From positions 186,001 to 250,000 of IMG/VR virus record IMGVR_UViG_3300034104_005687: a DNA stretch of 64,000 nucleotides. The stretch is one strand, 5' to 3'. The notes under the pieces were generated by a model. That model searched no databases, was not told where the DNA came from, and saw only the letters and a list, made by a program, of their open reading frames with translations. The stretch is from a virus. The position numbers were made by a program, and so were the translations under genes. Below are positions 32,093 through 40,359 of this stretch, in pieces; the stretch's first letter is position 1, and every line of letters begins with the position of its first letter.

Positions 32093-33783
32093 CGTCGGCG
32101 TTTTTCTCTGCCCAAGGTGCCAGCATCAGTTTTGATCTCGCTGTTGGCCCGCGCTACTTTTGCTCCAGGTCCCTTGAGTCTGCCTTGAGTTACTGCATCC
32201 AAGTCATCAGTGCTTAACTTAGTTGGTGCTTCCACGCCTGAATCAGGTTCTTGAGTTTGACTGTCGTCTGCAGTTTTAGTACCCCTTTCGTTGCCCACAC
32301 TAAATGCCAAACGGCTAGTGGATTTTTTGTTGCTCTGAAAGTCACTGGCACTGAATTTAATTTTTCCAGTAAATGTCGGAGGCCATATAACATCAAATTT
32401 ACTAAATGACACACCGTCATCTTTTCTTTCTGTAAATTGATTCACTTGCACCAAGTTAGCACGGCTCAACATGAATTTGAAAAATTCTGTGGTTAGACCA
32501 ATGTTGTTATTCAGGTGTTTAACCACAAGTCTAGCCAAACTGGCTATCACATGGTAACAAATCTTGTAGTCAGGTTTGTCTGTTTTCGCACTAAAAATAC
32601 TTTTATCATTGATGATTTCTCGCAATCGAGGAGTCAACAAACGTGGATCATTGGTCTTTTGGTCTAGATTTTTTAAAGCATTGGCCGCATCGGCATCGTT
32701 GATATAGCCAAACTCTTGAGCTAGTTTAACTGGACCTTCGTACCCTCTTGAACCAGCAATGGTTCTTAGTGCGGTGATAAAATCTCCATACTTGCCGCCG
32801 GGTTCCAGCATGGCTTTGTCTTCTTCTGAAAACCGTTCTGGGTATTTGTCTATAATTTCTAATATAGAAGTAGTGCTGGCAGCACCACCCTTGCCTTCGG
32901 CTTTGTTGCTGATTCTTAACTTCACACCATTGGGCCACATAATTTGGCTGTCGTACAACGGTTCGTTTCCAGCTTCAGGATAAAACACTTGAGTGGCTGT
33001 GCTCCAACTCACTCCTAGAGGACCCAACAGCTCGCTGTCTACCTTGACATAGCTGCCTCCCACGTGTTTTCCCACTACCAATCCTAACGGAGCAGCCACT
33101 TCTCCATAGTCTACTCGTATATCTCTTTCATACGGTACCAGGCCTTGTACAGGCTCTGTACTGCCGGCCAAAGTATTGGTTAATAGTGTTTGTAGTTGTT
33201 GCGCCAGTTCAGGTCCTACTTTGTTGTCAGCGGCCAACATCTGACCTGATTTCGCTGGCACACTGGCAATGCTCATGTTGGTATTGGTAGGAATAGAAAA
33301 CTTTGGTTTCAACTCAATTCTGCTGATAACTTCTGCTTGTCGATCTTTACCTGTGCCTGTAACACGAGTCTGTTCCCAAGCTAGACCAGTTTCTCTTTCA
33401 AAATCTGCAGGAGGCCAATGCATGCCCAGACTGCCCATGTCACGTTTGTTAAAAAATCTAAAATACGGAAACAAAATGCCGTTTTGATTTTTCATTATAA
33501 TCAACATACCGGCTCCTTGTTTTGCTGGCATGCGATTTACAAATCGTATGTTTTCTTTTCCTAGACCCAGGGGTGCAATTGCAGTTTCTAATTCGGCTCC
33601 CAGTTCTGCAATAGGAGCTGCCGGAACTTGATCAGGAAACAGCAAAAGATTATCGATGGTATATCTATTTCCTTTTGCATCAAGAAAATATATTGGACGC
33701 TGTTGACTTTCTAGCCATCTTTTGGCCATACCGCCTGCTGACTCAGACAGCACATTATCTAGTAAATTGAGTAGGTCTCTCAT
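32089..33783 (-). CDS. Large hypothetical phage protein
   Basis: A 564-residue protein starting [18 protein letters not shown], a start style seen in marine T4-like phages. The start at 33783 is an ATG; a TTG four codons upstream is in frame. It has two similar wedge segments with [19 protein letters not shown] and [18 protein letters not shown], suggesting an internal repeat of a nuclease- or virion-type domain. The C terminus is charged and ends in REKRRR. No catalytic motif that I can name. It lies on the opposite strand between the two clpP genes. Confidence 0.6.
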   Translation of the reverse strand: MRDLLNLLDNVLSESAGGMAKRWLESQQRPIYFLDAKGNRYTIDNLLLFPDQVPAAPIAELGAELETAIAPLGLGKENIRFVNRMPAKQGAGMLIIMKNQNGILFPYFRFFNKRDMGSLGMHWPPADFERETGLAWEQTRVTGTGKDRQAEVISRIELKPKFSIPTNTNMSIASVPAKSGQMLAADNKVGPELAQQLQTLLTNTLAGSTEPVQGLVPYERDIRVDYGEVAAPLGLVVGKHVGGSYVKVDSELLGPLGVSWSTATQVFYPEAGNEPLYDSQIMWPNGVKLRISNKAEGKGGAASTTSILEIIDKYPERFSEEDKAMLEPGGKYGDFITALRTIAGSRGYEGPVKLAQEFGYINDADAANALKNLDQKTNDPRLLTPRLREIINDKSIFSAKTDKPDYKICYHVIASLARLVVKHLNNNIGLTTEFFKFMLSRANLVQVNQFTERKDDGVSFSKFDVIWPPTFTGKIKFSASDFQSNKKSTSRLAFSVGNERGTKTADDSQTQEPDSGVEAPTKLSTDDLDAVTQGRLKGPGAKVARANSEIKTDAGTLGREKRRR

Positions 33784-33811
33784 TGTGGGTTCCAAAAAAA
33801 TATGTTATACT
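33783..33811 (+). promoter_or_regulatory. Possible sigma70-type promoter of clpP
   Basis: TTGTGG, 17-bp spacer, TATACT, 27 bases before the clpP ATG. Confidence 0.5.
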
Positions 33812-33837
33812 TACTTATCATTAACACAAGGAACTCT

Positions 33838-34461
33838 ATGCCAAATTTGGTACCAATCGTACTCGAACAAACTTCAAAAGGTGAACGCAGTTATGACATC
33901 TACAGTCGTTTGCTGAAAGATCGAGTGATCATGCTGGACACAGAAGTATCTGAACACACAGCCAGTCTCATAGTGGCGCAAATGCTGTTTTTGGAAAGTG
34001 ATAACCCCGACAAAGATATTTCGCTATATATAAACAGCCCAGGCGGCATTGTGACCGCAGGCCTGGCCATATACGATACCATGCAATTTATCAAGTGCGA
34101 CGTTCAAACCATTGTGATGGGCCAAGCTGCCAGCATGGGCTCTATGTTGGCTCAAGCAGGTGCACCGGGCAAGCGTTGGGTACTGCCCGAAAGCCGTACC
34201 ATGATTCACCGTGTGAGTTCAGGCACTCCGGGCACTCGCGGTAGTGTGCACGTTCAAGATCTGCAGTTTGAAGATTCAAAACGCAGTTTTGAAGAAAGTG
34301 TACGTATCAACAAGCGCCTAACTGAACTGTATGTCAAGCACAACACAGCAGGCAAGACCTATGAAGAACTGTATGAAACCATGAAGTTTGACACGTTTTT
34401 GAGTGCTGAACAAGCAGTGGCGTTTGGCCTGGCTGATCGGATTGTGGACAAACGTGTTTAA
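33838..34461 (+). CDS. clpP: ATP-dependent Clp protease proteolytic subunit ClpP
   Basis: A 207-residue protease that forms the tetradecameric chamber. SPGG (67-70), GQAASMGS with Ser99, MIHRVSSG with His124 and KFDTFLSA with Asp185 complete the triad. Length and order match bacterial ClpP. The handle region ([15 protein letters not shown]) differs from the usual GGFQGQ segment. ACAAGGAACTCT precedes the ATG at 33838; an in-frame ATG at 33802 lies in the promoter. With ClpX (13552) and ClpS (16455) it gives the phage a full Clp machine. Confidence 0.95.
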   Translation: MPNLVPIVLEQTSKGERSYDIYSRLLKDRVIMLDTEVSEHTASLIVAQMLFLESDNPDKDISLYINSPGGIVTAGLAIYDTMQFIKCDVQTIVMGQAASMGSMLAQAGAPGKRWVLPESRTMIHRVSSGTPGTRGSVHVQDLQFEDSKRSFEESVRINKRLTELYVKHNTAGKTYEELYETMKFDTFLSAEQAVAFGLADRIVDKRV

Positions 34462-35612
34462 TGTTTTTTAGTATTGCACCTACTTTCTTGGAAAACTACC
34501 CTTGCCACTGGCAGCTGGGTAGTTTTTGTGTCAACACAGATCAAGGGTGGCACCACACTAGGTTGGGCACAGCAGAGATCTTGTACAAGGGCTATGTTGA
34601 CACAGCAATGTTGGCCCAAGTGTTGGAACAAATTTTGTTTCAAACTGAACCAATGTTGACCGGAAATTTTTGTGCATTGGTGTTGACAAACAACACAATC
34701 AAAATACAAACAGACCGATACAGAAGTTTTCCTATCTTTGTTGGCAACGGTGTCAACAATTTGATACCCACATCTCACACAGCTTGGACAGACAGCTTGG
34801 TCACAGTGCAGTCTGATCTGTCTGTGACCGAAAACAAATTTGATGTCATTGGATCTATCAATGCTGAGAATTTGTCCAAACATCAAGTGACACAGCAAAT
34901 TATCAACATTCTTGATGCCAAGACTCAGAGCTTTGTGGCCAACAATAAGTTGCCTATCAAAGTATTTTTGAGCGGCGGTGTTGACTCACTGTTGGTTTAT
35001 AGTTTTTTAAAAAAATACAGCAACAATGTTGAACTTGTGTTGGGTTCACATCATGAATGGGATTATTTCTGGGTTAAAAATTCCAGCGACATTACCAGGA
35101 ACTGGGGGTATACACAAATACATCACTGGAATCAGCACTGTGTGTTGACTTCGGGTGCACCTGGTGATGAATTTATGTTACGCAGTCCTGTCACAGCAGA
35201 TTTGTTTTTGAAACATCAAGGAATCAGCATTGTTGACTTGTTGAATGATCCCAAATGGAAAAACTGTTTGCATCAGGCATATTTTATGCAGGAAAAACAT
35301 CAACGTATATTTCAAACACAGCCATCGCCGGCTGTGACTGATCATCAACTGCACTGGGATTTGTGCAATGTTGTTGCAAATGATTGGCAACATTGGCATC
35401 TGGGTCGTACATTGACCTGGACCCCACTTCGGGATTTGGAAATTTTTAAATTGATGTTGCGACTGCCTCAACAAGATGCAATTGATCAAATAATGAACAG
35501 TCGTGTCAGCATTGACATAATTGAGCACAATAGCCCTGGACTGAGCGGTGTGCTATCACCACAAAAAAATATGCACAATCCACTGACCAATTTAGCTGGG
35601 TTGGTAGGTTAA
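34461..35612 (+). CDS. Asparagine-synthetase-like (PP-loop) protein
   Basis: A 383-residue protein. The PP-loop FLSGGVDSLLVYSFL near residue 168 binds ATP and marks AMP-forming amide synthetases. The N-terminal part (about 1-130) resembles the glutaminase half in layout but lacks the N-terminal Cys nucleophile (it starts MFFSIAP), so it would need ammonia or an amine. SGAPGDEFMLRSP is the second synthetase motif. Could make asparagine-like or macrolactam/amide bonds on a small molecule or peptide. Starts on the clpP stop; its end overlaps the convergent radical SAM gene by 21 bases. Confidence 0.78.
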   Translation: MFFSIAPTFLENYPCHWQLGSFCVNTDQGWHHTRLGTAEILYKGYVDTAMLAQVLEQILFQTEPMLTGNFCALVLTNNTIKIQTDRYRSFPIFVGNGVNNLIPTSHTAWTDSLVTVQSDLSVTENKFDVIGSINAENLSKHQVTQQIINILDAKTQSFVANNKLPIKVFLSGGVDSLLVYSFLKKYSNNVELVLGSHHEWDYFWVKNSSDITRNWGYTQIHHWNQHCVLTSGAPGDEFMLRSPVTADLFLKHQGISIVDLLNDPKWKNCLHQAYFMQEKHQRIFQTQPSPAVTDHQLHWDLCNVVANDWQHWHLGRTLTWTPLRDLEIFKLMLRLPQQDAIDQIMNSRVSIDIIEHNSPGLSGVLSPQKNMHNPLTNLAGLVG

Positions 35613-36722
35613 AATTTTGTTCAAAGTACTGCAATAGTCACTGGCAGCTATACCTTTGACCTGATCCATGGATTGAACAAAGTCGCACCACTGTTGGTGA
35701 CCATCAGCATTCCATGGCTGAGTTTGCAACCTTGTGGCAATGCTGGTCAGTGCATTTATTGCATTGTGTTGTTGTCCTGATTCAATTTTGGCATTTTTTA
35801 CCAGACCTATTGCTCTGTGTAAACTGTCAACAATTTCGTTCCGTAGTTCCACAGGCACAGTGCTTTCCAACAGGTACTCATCAAACGGTGTTCCAAATGA
35901 CACTACCTCAGGCCAATCAGGAGTCAGCAGTTCCATCAGAGATTCAAGATGATGGTAGTTGTACACCGAGGTGGTAATGTTTACTCGAGTATTGACCATG
36001 GTTTTGGCACGTTGATAATTGCTCCATACATCAGACCATACTGTGCCCATTCTTACATATTCGGCAGCACGGCCCACAGCATCAATGCTGAACACCAGAG
36101 TTATTTGGCCTTGATAGTTGTTTAAAAAATCCCAATCTATTATGGACCCATTGGTAAACATGGTCAAATTGGCAGAAAGATTTTGTTGAGCCCAGCTCAA
36201 GAATTCTCTACACGCTTTGTCGTAAAATGGTTCGCCACCTAGCAAAATTACATCACGAATTCGATGCTGAATAGGCAACAAGAATTCAAAGTCAGTGATG
36301 CGTTTGGAGTTTAAACTTTTGATATCAATCAAGCCAGCCTGACTGTGATACTGAGCAACTCTTGAACTGGCTTCGGGCCAACAAGTTTGGCAAGCAAAAT
36401 TGCAAGTATTGCCAGGGCGTATTTCTAAAGTGATGTCATTGGCGCCATAGTGTGCATACGCAGAATTCCCGTTGGCTCTCATGCTGTCTGCACGACCACG
36501 GCTTTCAATGCGGGCACAATCACTGCAAGCAGTTGGCCATTGATCCCGAGCTAGATTTTGTTGTATATTGATTACCGGCTGACTGATATGCCAGTCAGCA
36601 AGATTGGTAGTCGACAGCTGATTTTGTTGCTGCCAATTATTGTCTATTTTCCAAACACAACAAGGTTTGACCACATGATCGTAACTGATTGCTAGGCCGT
36701 TGTGTATAAATTTGCAGTCCAT
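35592..36722 (-). CDS. Radical SAM protein, twitch/SPASM type
   Basis: A 376-residue protein. The radical SAM cluster motif CNFACQTCW (CxxxCxxC) is near residue 107, followed by VILLGGEPFYDK, TMFTNGS and VFSIDAVG, the usual barrel strands. N-terminal Cys residues (VVKPCCVW, and TACSDCARIES) and C-terminal Cys residues (QWCDF, ASDYC) could hold a second Fe-S cluster as in twitch/SPASM enzymes. Such enzymes modify peptides or sugars. Four very small genes precede it on the same strand. A hairpin (CACTAG/CTAGTG, 36724-36747) lies just before its start. Confidence 0.85.
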   Translation of the reverse strand: MDCKFIHNGLAISYDHVVKPCCVWKIDNNWQQQNQLSTTNLADWHISQPVINIQQNLARDQWPTACSDCARIESRGRADSMRANGNSAYAHYGANDITLEIRPGNTCNFACQTCWPEASSRVAQYHSQAGLIDIKSLNSKRITDFEFLLPIQHRIRDVILLGGEPFYDKACREFLSWAQQNLSANLTMFTNGSIIDWDFLNNYQGQITLVFSIDAVGRAAEYVRMGTVWSDVWSNYQRAKTMVNTRVNITTSVYNYHHLESLMELLTPDWPEVVSFGTPFDEYLLESTVPVELRNEIVDSLHRAIGLVKNAKIESGQQHNAINALTSIATRLQTQPWNADGHQQWCDFVQSMDQVKGIAASDYCSTLNKILTYQPS

Positions 36723-36783
36723 ACACTAGTTAGCGACACTGCTAGTGGGACTGATTATATTCAATAACACACGGGGCTGGCTG

Positions 36784-36882
36784 TTAGAACCAACCGGTAA
36801 ATTCGTCAGTGATCAATGGGCGGACTTCCCATCCTTGTTGCTTCCAGCGCAGTAGCATTATCAGTGTATCTAACAAGTTCAT
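36784..36882 (-). CDS. Small protein, 32 residues
   Basis: A 32-residue gene coupled by ATGA to the one before it. A helix (LLDTLIMLLRWKQQGWEV) is followed by a short tail ending FTGWF. It is the last tiny gene before the radical SAM gene, 61 bases away. Could be an ordinary small phage protein or a substrate peptide; nothing in the sequence decides. Confidence 0.5.
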   Translation of the reverse strand: MNLLDTLIMLLRWKQQGWEVRPLITDEFTGWF

Positions 36883-36953
36883 AGCAATTCCTGACTTATG
36901 TAAGATAATACTAGTACACCTATAGTAACTAACTGTACAACAAATAGTTCCAT
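36879..36953 (-). CDS. Very small membrane peptide, 24 residues
   Basis: A 24-residue, almost wholly hydrophobic peptide (MELFVVQLVTIGVLVLSYIS). ATGA overlap with the next gene and 2-base spacing from the previous one support that it is translated. Would insert as one membrane helix. Confidence 0.5.
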   Translation of the reverse strand: MELFVVQLVTIGVLVLSYISQELL

Positions 36954-36955
36954 AA

Positions 36956-37075
36956 TTAGCTCGCCATCATTTTTCGAGCTTCTTTGTGCATACCTGCACG
37001 GGCCATGGCAGAGGCAGCACGAGCCTGACCAATGCTTAGGCCAATTTCGTATAGAATGTTTAGTAATTTTTTCAT
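36956..37075 (-). CDS. Small phage protein, 39 residues
   Basis: A 39-residue amphipathic, basic protein (MKKLLNILYEIGLSIGQARA, then a basic end KEARKMMAS). Its start overlaps the stop of the 55-residue gene (ATGA). The family of MKKL-start, ARAASxMARxG proteins is common in phages. Function unknown. Confidence 0.65.
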   Translation of the reverse strand: MKKLLNILYEIGLSIGQARAASAMARAGMHKEARKMMAS

Positions 37076-37239
37076 AGATAGCTTTCCTTTTGAGAATTAA
37101 ATTGTCGGATGTATGTTTCCAACTGTGCGGCATCGGTAATGCCTTTGGTGCTTAGATATTGATCCAAGCGGCTTTGGTAATCGGATCCTGGAAACATTTC
37201 GGATAAACGTTCCAGTAGTCGTGCTATGGTTTGTGTCAT
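37072..37239 (-). CDS. Small phage protein, 55 residues
   Basis: A 55-residue protein, helical throughout: IARLLERLSEMFPGSDYQSR, then YLSTKGITDAAQLETYIRQF. The DYQSRLDQYLSTK part is typical of a small phage family of unknown function. AAGGAAATAAA precedes the ATG and a late-type element lies 20 bases upstream. First gene of a minus-strand chain of four tiny genes leading to the radical SAM gene. Confidence 0.7.
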   Translation of the reverse strand: MTQTIARLLERLSEMFPGSDYQSRLDQYLSTKGITDAAQLETYIRQFNSQKESYL

Positions 37240-37258
37240 GATTTTATTTCCTTCTACG

Positions 37259-37265
37259 TATTTAC
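37259..37265 (-). promoter_or_regulatory. T4-late-like promoter element
   Basis: GTAAATA on the minus strand, 20 bases before the start at 37239. Confidence 0.55.
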
Positions 37266-37315
37266 CACTAGTGGTTAGTACTAATAAAGTATTACTTTTC
37301 TCCGAAACTTGTTGG

Positions 37316-37344
37316 TTGACTCAAATTGCCCAATTTGCTATAAT
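37316..37344 (+). promoter_or_regulatory. Sigma70-type promoter with conserved spacer
   Basis: TTGACT, 17-bp spacer ending CCCAATTTGC, TATAAT; leader with CATAGTAATAAACAAAGGA. Confidence 0.9.
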
Positions 37345-37374
37345 ATACACATAGTAATAAACAAAGGACCTTTG

Positions 37375-37476
37375 ATGACGCTGTACACAATTCAATGGAC
37401 ACAACCCTACGCCACTTGGCCTGTGGAAGATCTTGCCGCGGCCCGTGACGTACTTGCAAGGATCATGGCACTATGA
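37375..37476 (+). CDS. Small protein, 33 residues
   Basis: A 33-residue gene (MTLYTIQWTQPYATW, then an Ala/Arg helix) behind a strong promoter and an AAAGGACC site. Its stop overlaps the next ATG (ATGA), which supports translation. Function unknown. Confidence 0.55.
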   Translation: MTLYTIQWTQPYATWPVEDLAAARDVLARIMAL

Positions 37477-37715
37477 ACCAACAAATTCAACAACTTGCTG
37501 AACAGGCTGGTATGGTCAGGATTCTAAATGAACACGCCCACGAATATGGCAATGGTACATTTGAGAATACTCCGTATCCAGAATTAAAAAAGTTCGCCGA
37601 GTTGATTGTTAGGCAATGCGGAGAAGTTGCCTATAAAGCGTATTGGGACAATCCCGAAACAGTTAGAGGCGTACACATTCAAGAAAAGATTAAAGAACAT
37701 TTCGGAGTTGAATGA
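37473..37715 (+). CDS. Phage protein of the FAELIV family (copy 1)
   Basis: An 80-residue protein: MNQQIQQLAEQAGM at the start, LKKFAELIVRQCGEVAYKAY in the middle and a helical end. The motif KFAELIVxxC is shared with the next gene, so the two are tandem paralogs of a family common in T4-like phages. Function unknown. Confidence 0.75.
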   Translation: MNQQIQQLAEQAGMVRILNEHAHEYGNGTFENTPYPELKKFAELIVRQCGEVAYKAYWDNPETVRGVHIQEKIKEHFGVE

Positions 37716-37921
37716 TGAACGAACGATACAAAGAACTTGCTGAACAGGCTAATTTAAAGTTGGATGAATTATCAGATGATACATTTATACCTTTGGAAAA
37801 GTTCGCCGAGTTGATTGTAGAAGAATGCGCTACAGTGATTGAACGAAATCTATTTCAAGGCATAGGCTGGAACACCAGCAGAGCAGTCAAACGCCATTTT
37901 GGAATTGGAGTTGAAGAATGA
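37712..37921 (+). CDS. Phage protein of the FAELIV family (copy 2)
   Basis: A 69-residue protein: MNERYKELAEQANL, then LEKFAELIVEECATVIERN and VKRHFGIGVEE. Close in layout to the preceding protein (KIKEHFGVE end). Two ATGs lie in tandem (37712 and 37715). Overlaps genes on both sides. Confidence 0.75.
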   Translation: MMNERYKELAEQANLKLDELSDDTFIPLEKFAELIVEECATVIERNLFQGIGWNTSRAVKRHFGIGVEE

Positions 37922-38268
37922 AATGGTTTGCCGAAACAACCGACTACCGAGACTCAGTGCCCAACGGCATTTACTTGCTGGACGACTCCAAGTCCAAGAT
38001 GTATGCTTTCCGCTCACATGCAGGGCAAGGTGAGATCCGGACGTTTAAAAACCCCATCAGGATTGACGTGCGTGGCCGCAAGTTTGTGATCAATCCTGTA
38101 CAGTTTAGAACTGGGTTGAAAGAGCCCGAGCCCGAAGGTCGTACATGGGTTGTAAAAGGATCAAAAGGCGATGAGTACAAGGTATCAGAACTCAATGGCA
38201 ACTATTCCTGCACTTGTTCAGGTTTCAAGTTCCGCGGCGACTGCAAGCATGTCAAGAGTGTGGTATAA
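37918..38268 (+). CDS. Small SWIM zinc-finger protein
   Basis: A 116-residue protein. The last 25 residues form a SWIM finger, CTCSGFKFRGDCKHVKSV (CxC then CxH). The N-terminal 80 residues are beta-rich (YAFRSHAGQGEIRTFKNP, WVVKGSKGDEYKV). SWIM domains bind DNA or proteins. Overlaps the previous gene by 4 bases and abuts the end of the minus-strand gene. Confidence 0.75.
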   Translation: MKWFAETTDYRDSVPNGIYLLDDSKSKMYAFRSHAGQGEIRTFKNPIRIDVRGRKFVINPVQFRTGLKEPEPEGRTWVVKGSKGDEYKVSELNGNYSCTCSGFKFRGDCKHVKSVV

Positions 38269-38700
38269 TTACTTGTAAATGTAGTTTACAGTGGTAGAAT
38301 TTTCACGGTAAATCCCAGCACCATTCTTCAAATGGAAACGTCGGGCCATCTCGGTCTTGGGGCTCAAGGTCACGTAGGTTTCAATGTTGGGAAACTCTGC
38401 CTGAATTGACTTCTGTGCTTCCACAATCAGTTCGCGTCCAGATCCTGCGGTATAACTCCAAATGGTATAAAATACCGCAGTTGTGGCACCACCGACCAAA
38501 CCGACCAAGTCATCCACGGCCGCAGGAATCGAGCTCAAAAACTTAACGCAGGTCACTGCCTGTGTTTTGTCCCCGTCTTTGAGCATGTAAATTCTGCTGT
38601 TGGAGTTGACTCGTTGAGTCACAGGAATTTCAGGGCGAACAGGGTCGTCCCGGATAATGATTTCTAATTCGTCAGTGATGGTAGTGATAGCTTGCAACAT
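38269..38700 (-). CDS. Possible GNAT-type acetyltransferase
   Basis: A 143-residue protein. A GNAT-like core can be read as VTCVKFLSSIP (strand), FYTIWSYTAGSGRELI (motif A region with GSGREL in place of the usual pyrophosphate loop), and FPNIETYVTLSPKTEMARRF, HLKNGAGIY at the end. GGAGGGCG precedes the ATG at 38700, and TATAAATA lies 24 bases upstream. The substrate is unknown; the family call is tentative. Confidence 0.55.
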   Translation of the reverse strand: MLQAITTITDELEIIIRDDPVRPEIPVTQRVNSNSRIYMLKDGDKTQAVTCVKFLSSIPAAVDDLVGLVGGATTAVFYTIWSYTAGSGRELIVEAQKSIQAEFPNIETYVTLSPKTEMARRFHLKNGAGIYRENSTTVNYIYK

Positions 38701-38723
38701 GTTACGCCCTCCATTTGCAACCT

Positions 38724-38731
38724 TATTTATA
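38724..38731 (-). promoter_or_regulatory. T4-late-type promoter
   Basis: Perfect TATAAATA on the minus strand, 24 bases before the start at 38700. Confidence 0.75.
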
Positions 38732-38794
38732 TGTGCGTATATTAAAATTTTGTGACAATTGGCAAATTTTGTCAAAATACTTGTCCAATAAGTG

Positions 38795-38823
38795 TTGCAA
38801 CAACAATCAATAACCAGTACAAT
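38795..38823 (+). promoter_or_regulatory. Sigma70-type promoter
   Basis: TTGCAA, 17-bp spacer, TACAAT; drives the gene at 38871. Confidence 0.65.
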
Positions 38824-38870
38824 AGATACATGCTGTAGACAACAGCATCTTTTTAACTTAGGAGATTATT

Positions 38871-39140
38871 ATGCGTTTCAATGAAGACACCAAAACTTTC
38901 AAACTGTTTACAGCCTTGCGTACCGGCGAAGCTATTACCCCTGCTGCCGCTGCCAAGCGTTTCGGCATCAAGAACATGAGTGCTGAAGTCAGCCGTGTTC
39001 GTGCTGGTGGGTTTGCAGTGTATGCCAACACCCGTGTGGCTGGTAATGGCGTGCGTGTGACCGAGTACCAAATGGGCAAGCCAAGTCGCAAGCTGATTGC
39101 AGCCGGCTACAAGGCCATGGCACTGGGCTTGGTTGACTGA
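38871..39140 (+). CDS. Small helix-turn-helix-like phage protein
   Basis: An 89-residue protein. FKLFTALRTGEAITPAAAAK then RFGIKNMSAEVSRVRAGG fits a helix-turn-helix with a wing (YANTRVAGNGVRVTEYQMG). Basic overall, so DNA binding is likely. TTAGGAGATTATT precedes the ATG. It is a single-gene unit with its own promoter and terminator, a layout typical of strongly expressed small regulators or nucleoid proteins. Confidence 0.75.
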   Translation: MRFNEDTKTFKLFTALRTGEAITPAAAAKRFGIKNMSAEVSRVRAGGFAVYANTRVAGNGVRVTEYQMGKPSRKLIAAGYKAMALGLVD

Positions 39141-39158
39141 TCAGTAACTGATACTGCC

Positions 39159-39188
39159 AAAAAGCCCGCTGATTTGGCGGGCTTTTTC
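39159..39188 (+). terminator. Rho-independent terminator
   Basis: AAAGCCCGC (39161-39169) pairs with GCGGGCTTT (39177-39185), 7-base loop, T run; directly followed by a new promoter. Confidence 0.92.
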
Positions 39189-39217
39189 TTGACCATATAT
39201 GCTATATCATGTACAAT
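39189..39217 (+). promoter_or_regulatory. Sigma70-type promoter
   Basis: TTGACC, 17-bp spacer, TACAAT, downstream of the terminator; heads the operon from 39238. Confidence 0.82.
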
Positions 39218-39237
39218 AAACATGCAAAGGAGTTTTT

Positions 39238-39690
39238 ATGTTTCTCAAATTGCTAGAACGTTTGGGTCGCAAGCGCATTGTATATGATCGCATAGACAAC
39301 GAGCCCTATCTGGAACGCTATTACCTGTTTCTCAAAGAGCGAGATCGTTTTCCCTTCAACGTGTTCCTACACAAGTTTTTGAAATCCGATCCGGATGACG
39401 TACATGATCATCCTTGGCCCTTTGCTACCTTGATCCTTCAAGGTGGATACTGGGAATGGCGCCCTCAGTTCAATGCGCAAGGTCAAAAAATTGGCGAAGT
39501 TGCTCGTTGGTGTGGTCCTGGTAGCTTTAGAACTGCCCGAGCCACTACATATCACCGCATTGAACTGGACCCTGCAGTAACTTGCTGGACCTTGTTCATG
39601 CCTGGACCCAAGCAACGAGACTGGGGCTTCTTGGTACGCAACGTGTGGGTGCAGTGGGAACAATATTTGAAACAAAGGAAGGCCTCATGA
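39238..39690 (+). CDS. Cupin-like phage protein
   Basis: A 150-residue protein. DDVHDHPWPFATLILQGGYW is a cupin motif 1 with metal His residues; TTYHRIELD is the second. A beta-barrel of this type binds a metal and small ligand. RWCGPGSFRTARATTYHR connects them. The family is common in T4-like phages and its reaction is unknown. AAAGGAGTTTTT precedes the ATG. Confidence 0.75.
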   Translation: MFLKLLERLGRKRIVYDRIDNEPYLERYYLFLKERDRFPFNVFLHKFLKSDPDDVHDHPWPFATLILQGGYWEWRPQFNAQGQKIGEVARWCGPGSFRTARATTYHRIELDPAVTCWTLFMPGPKQRDWGFLVRNVWVQWEQYLKQRKAS

Positions 39691-39983
39691 ATTGGCTTAA
39701 ACTAAAACTTCGTGATTGGGTAAACAGTGCTCATGATATTGATGCACCTGAGACTGTCTATGCCACTAGGTCAAAGAATCGATTGATTGCTCGCAGTGAC
39801 GTAGAGTCAGAAGACGGGCTAAGTATCACTGTGAGATCAGCCATTGGTGGCCGCATTGTGACGTTCAGACATTATGATCACAAGACAGACCGCACCAATC
39901 ATCGCCTGTACATTGTTCCAGAAGATCAGGACTTTGAACGCGAACTGGGCAAAATGATCACATTGGAAAGCATGCGAGGTTGA
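39687..39983 (+). CDS. Hypothetical phage protein
   Basis: A 98-residue protein, ATGA overlap with the cupin gene. A basic helical N terminus (MNWLKLKLRDWVNSA) is followed by a beta-rich region (ISVRSAIGG-like and VTFRHYDHKTDRTNHRLYIV). Function unknown. Confidence 0.65.
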   Translation: MNWLKLKLRDWVNSAHDIDAPETVYATRSKNRLIARSDVESEDGLSITVRSAIGGRIVTFRHYDHKTDRTNHRLYIVPEDQDFERELGKMITLESMRG

Positions 39984-39984
39984 C

Positions 39985-40359
39985 ATGGAATATTTCTTGG
40001 TATTTTTGGCAGGTATGGCAACATCCTTGTTGCTTCTGCGTTGGGCAATCAATTGTGCCATCGATCGCATGCTGGACCGCATGGCTCAGGATGATGAAGA
40101 AGATGCTGTGGCCGAGACCACAGCGAACATGGAACTCAGAGTTGAGTTTGACCGAAATATCTATTTCTGCTACAATATCACTGATGGTGCATTTGTGTGC
40201 CAAGGCACCAATTTAGCAGAGATACAGTCAAACTTTCGAAACCGATTCCCCAGCGTCAATGCAGTCATAGTAGATGGTGATGACAACAGTGTGAGTTGGC
40301 TAAAAACAGAAATGAGCAAAAGCAATGAAGATAGCAGTAGCGTCAGATCTACACCTTGA
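39985..40359 (+). CDS. Membrane-anchored hypothetical protein
   Basis: A 124-residue protein. One membrane helix at about residues 3-22 (YFLVFLAGMATSLLLLRWAI), an acidic linker, then a domain (LRVEFDRNIYFCYNITDGAF, followed by NFRNRFPSVNAVIVD) that I recall as a small phage module. Overlaps the next gene by 35 bases. Confidence 0.65.
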   Translation: MEYFLVFLAGMATSLLLLRWAINCAIDRMLDRMAQDDEEDAVAETTANMELRVEFDRNIYFCYNITDGAFVCQGTNLAEIQSNFRNRFPSVNAVIVDGDDNSVSWLKTEMSKSNEDSSSVRSTP

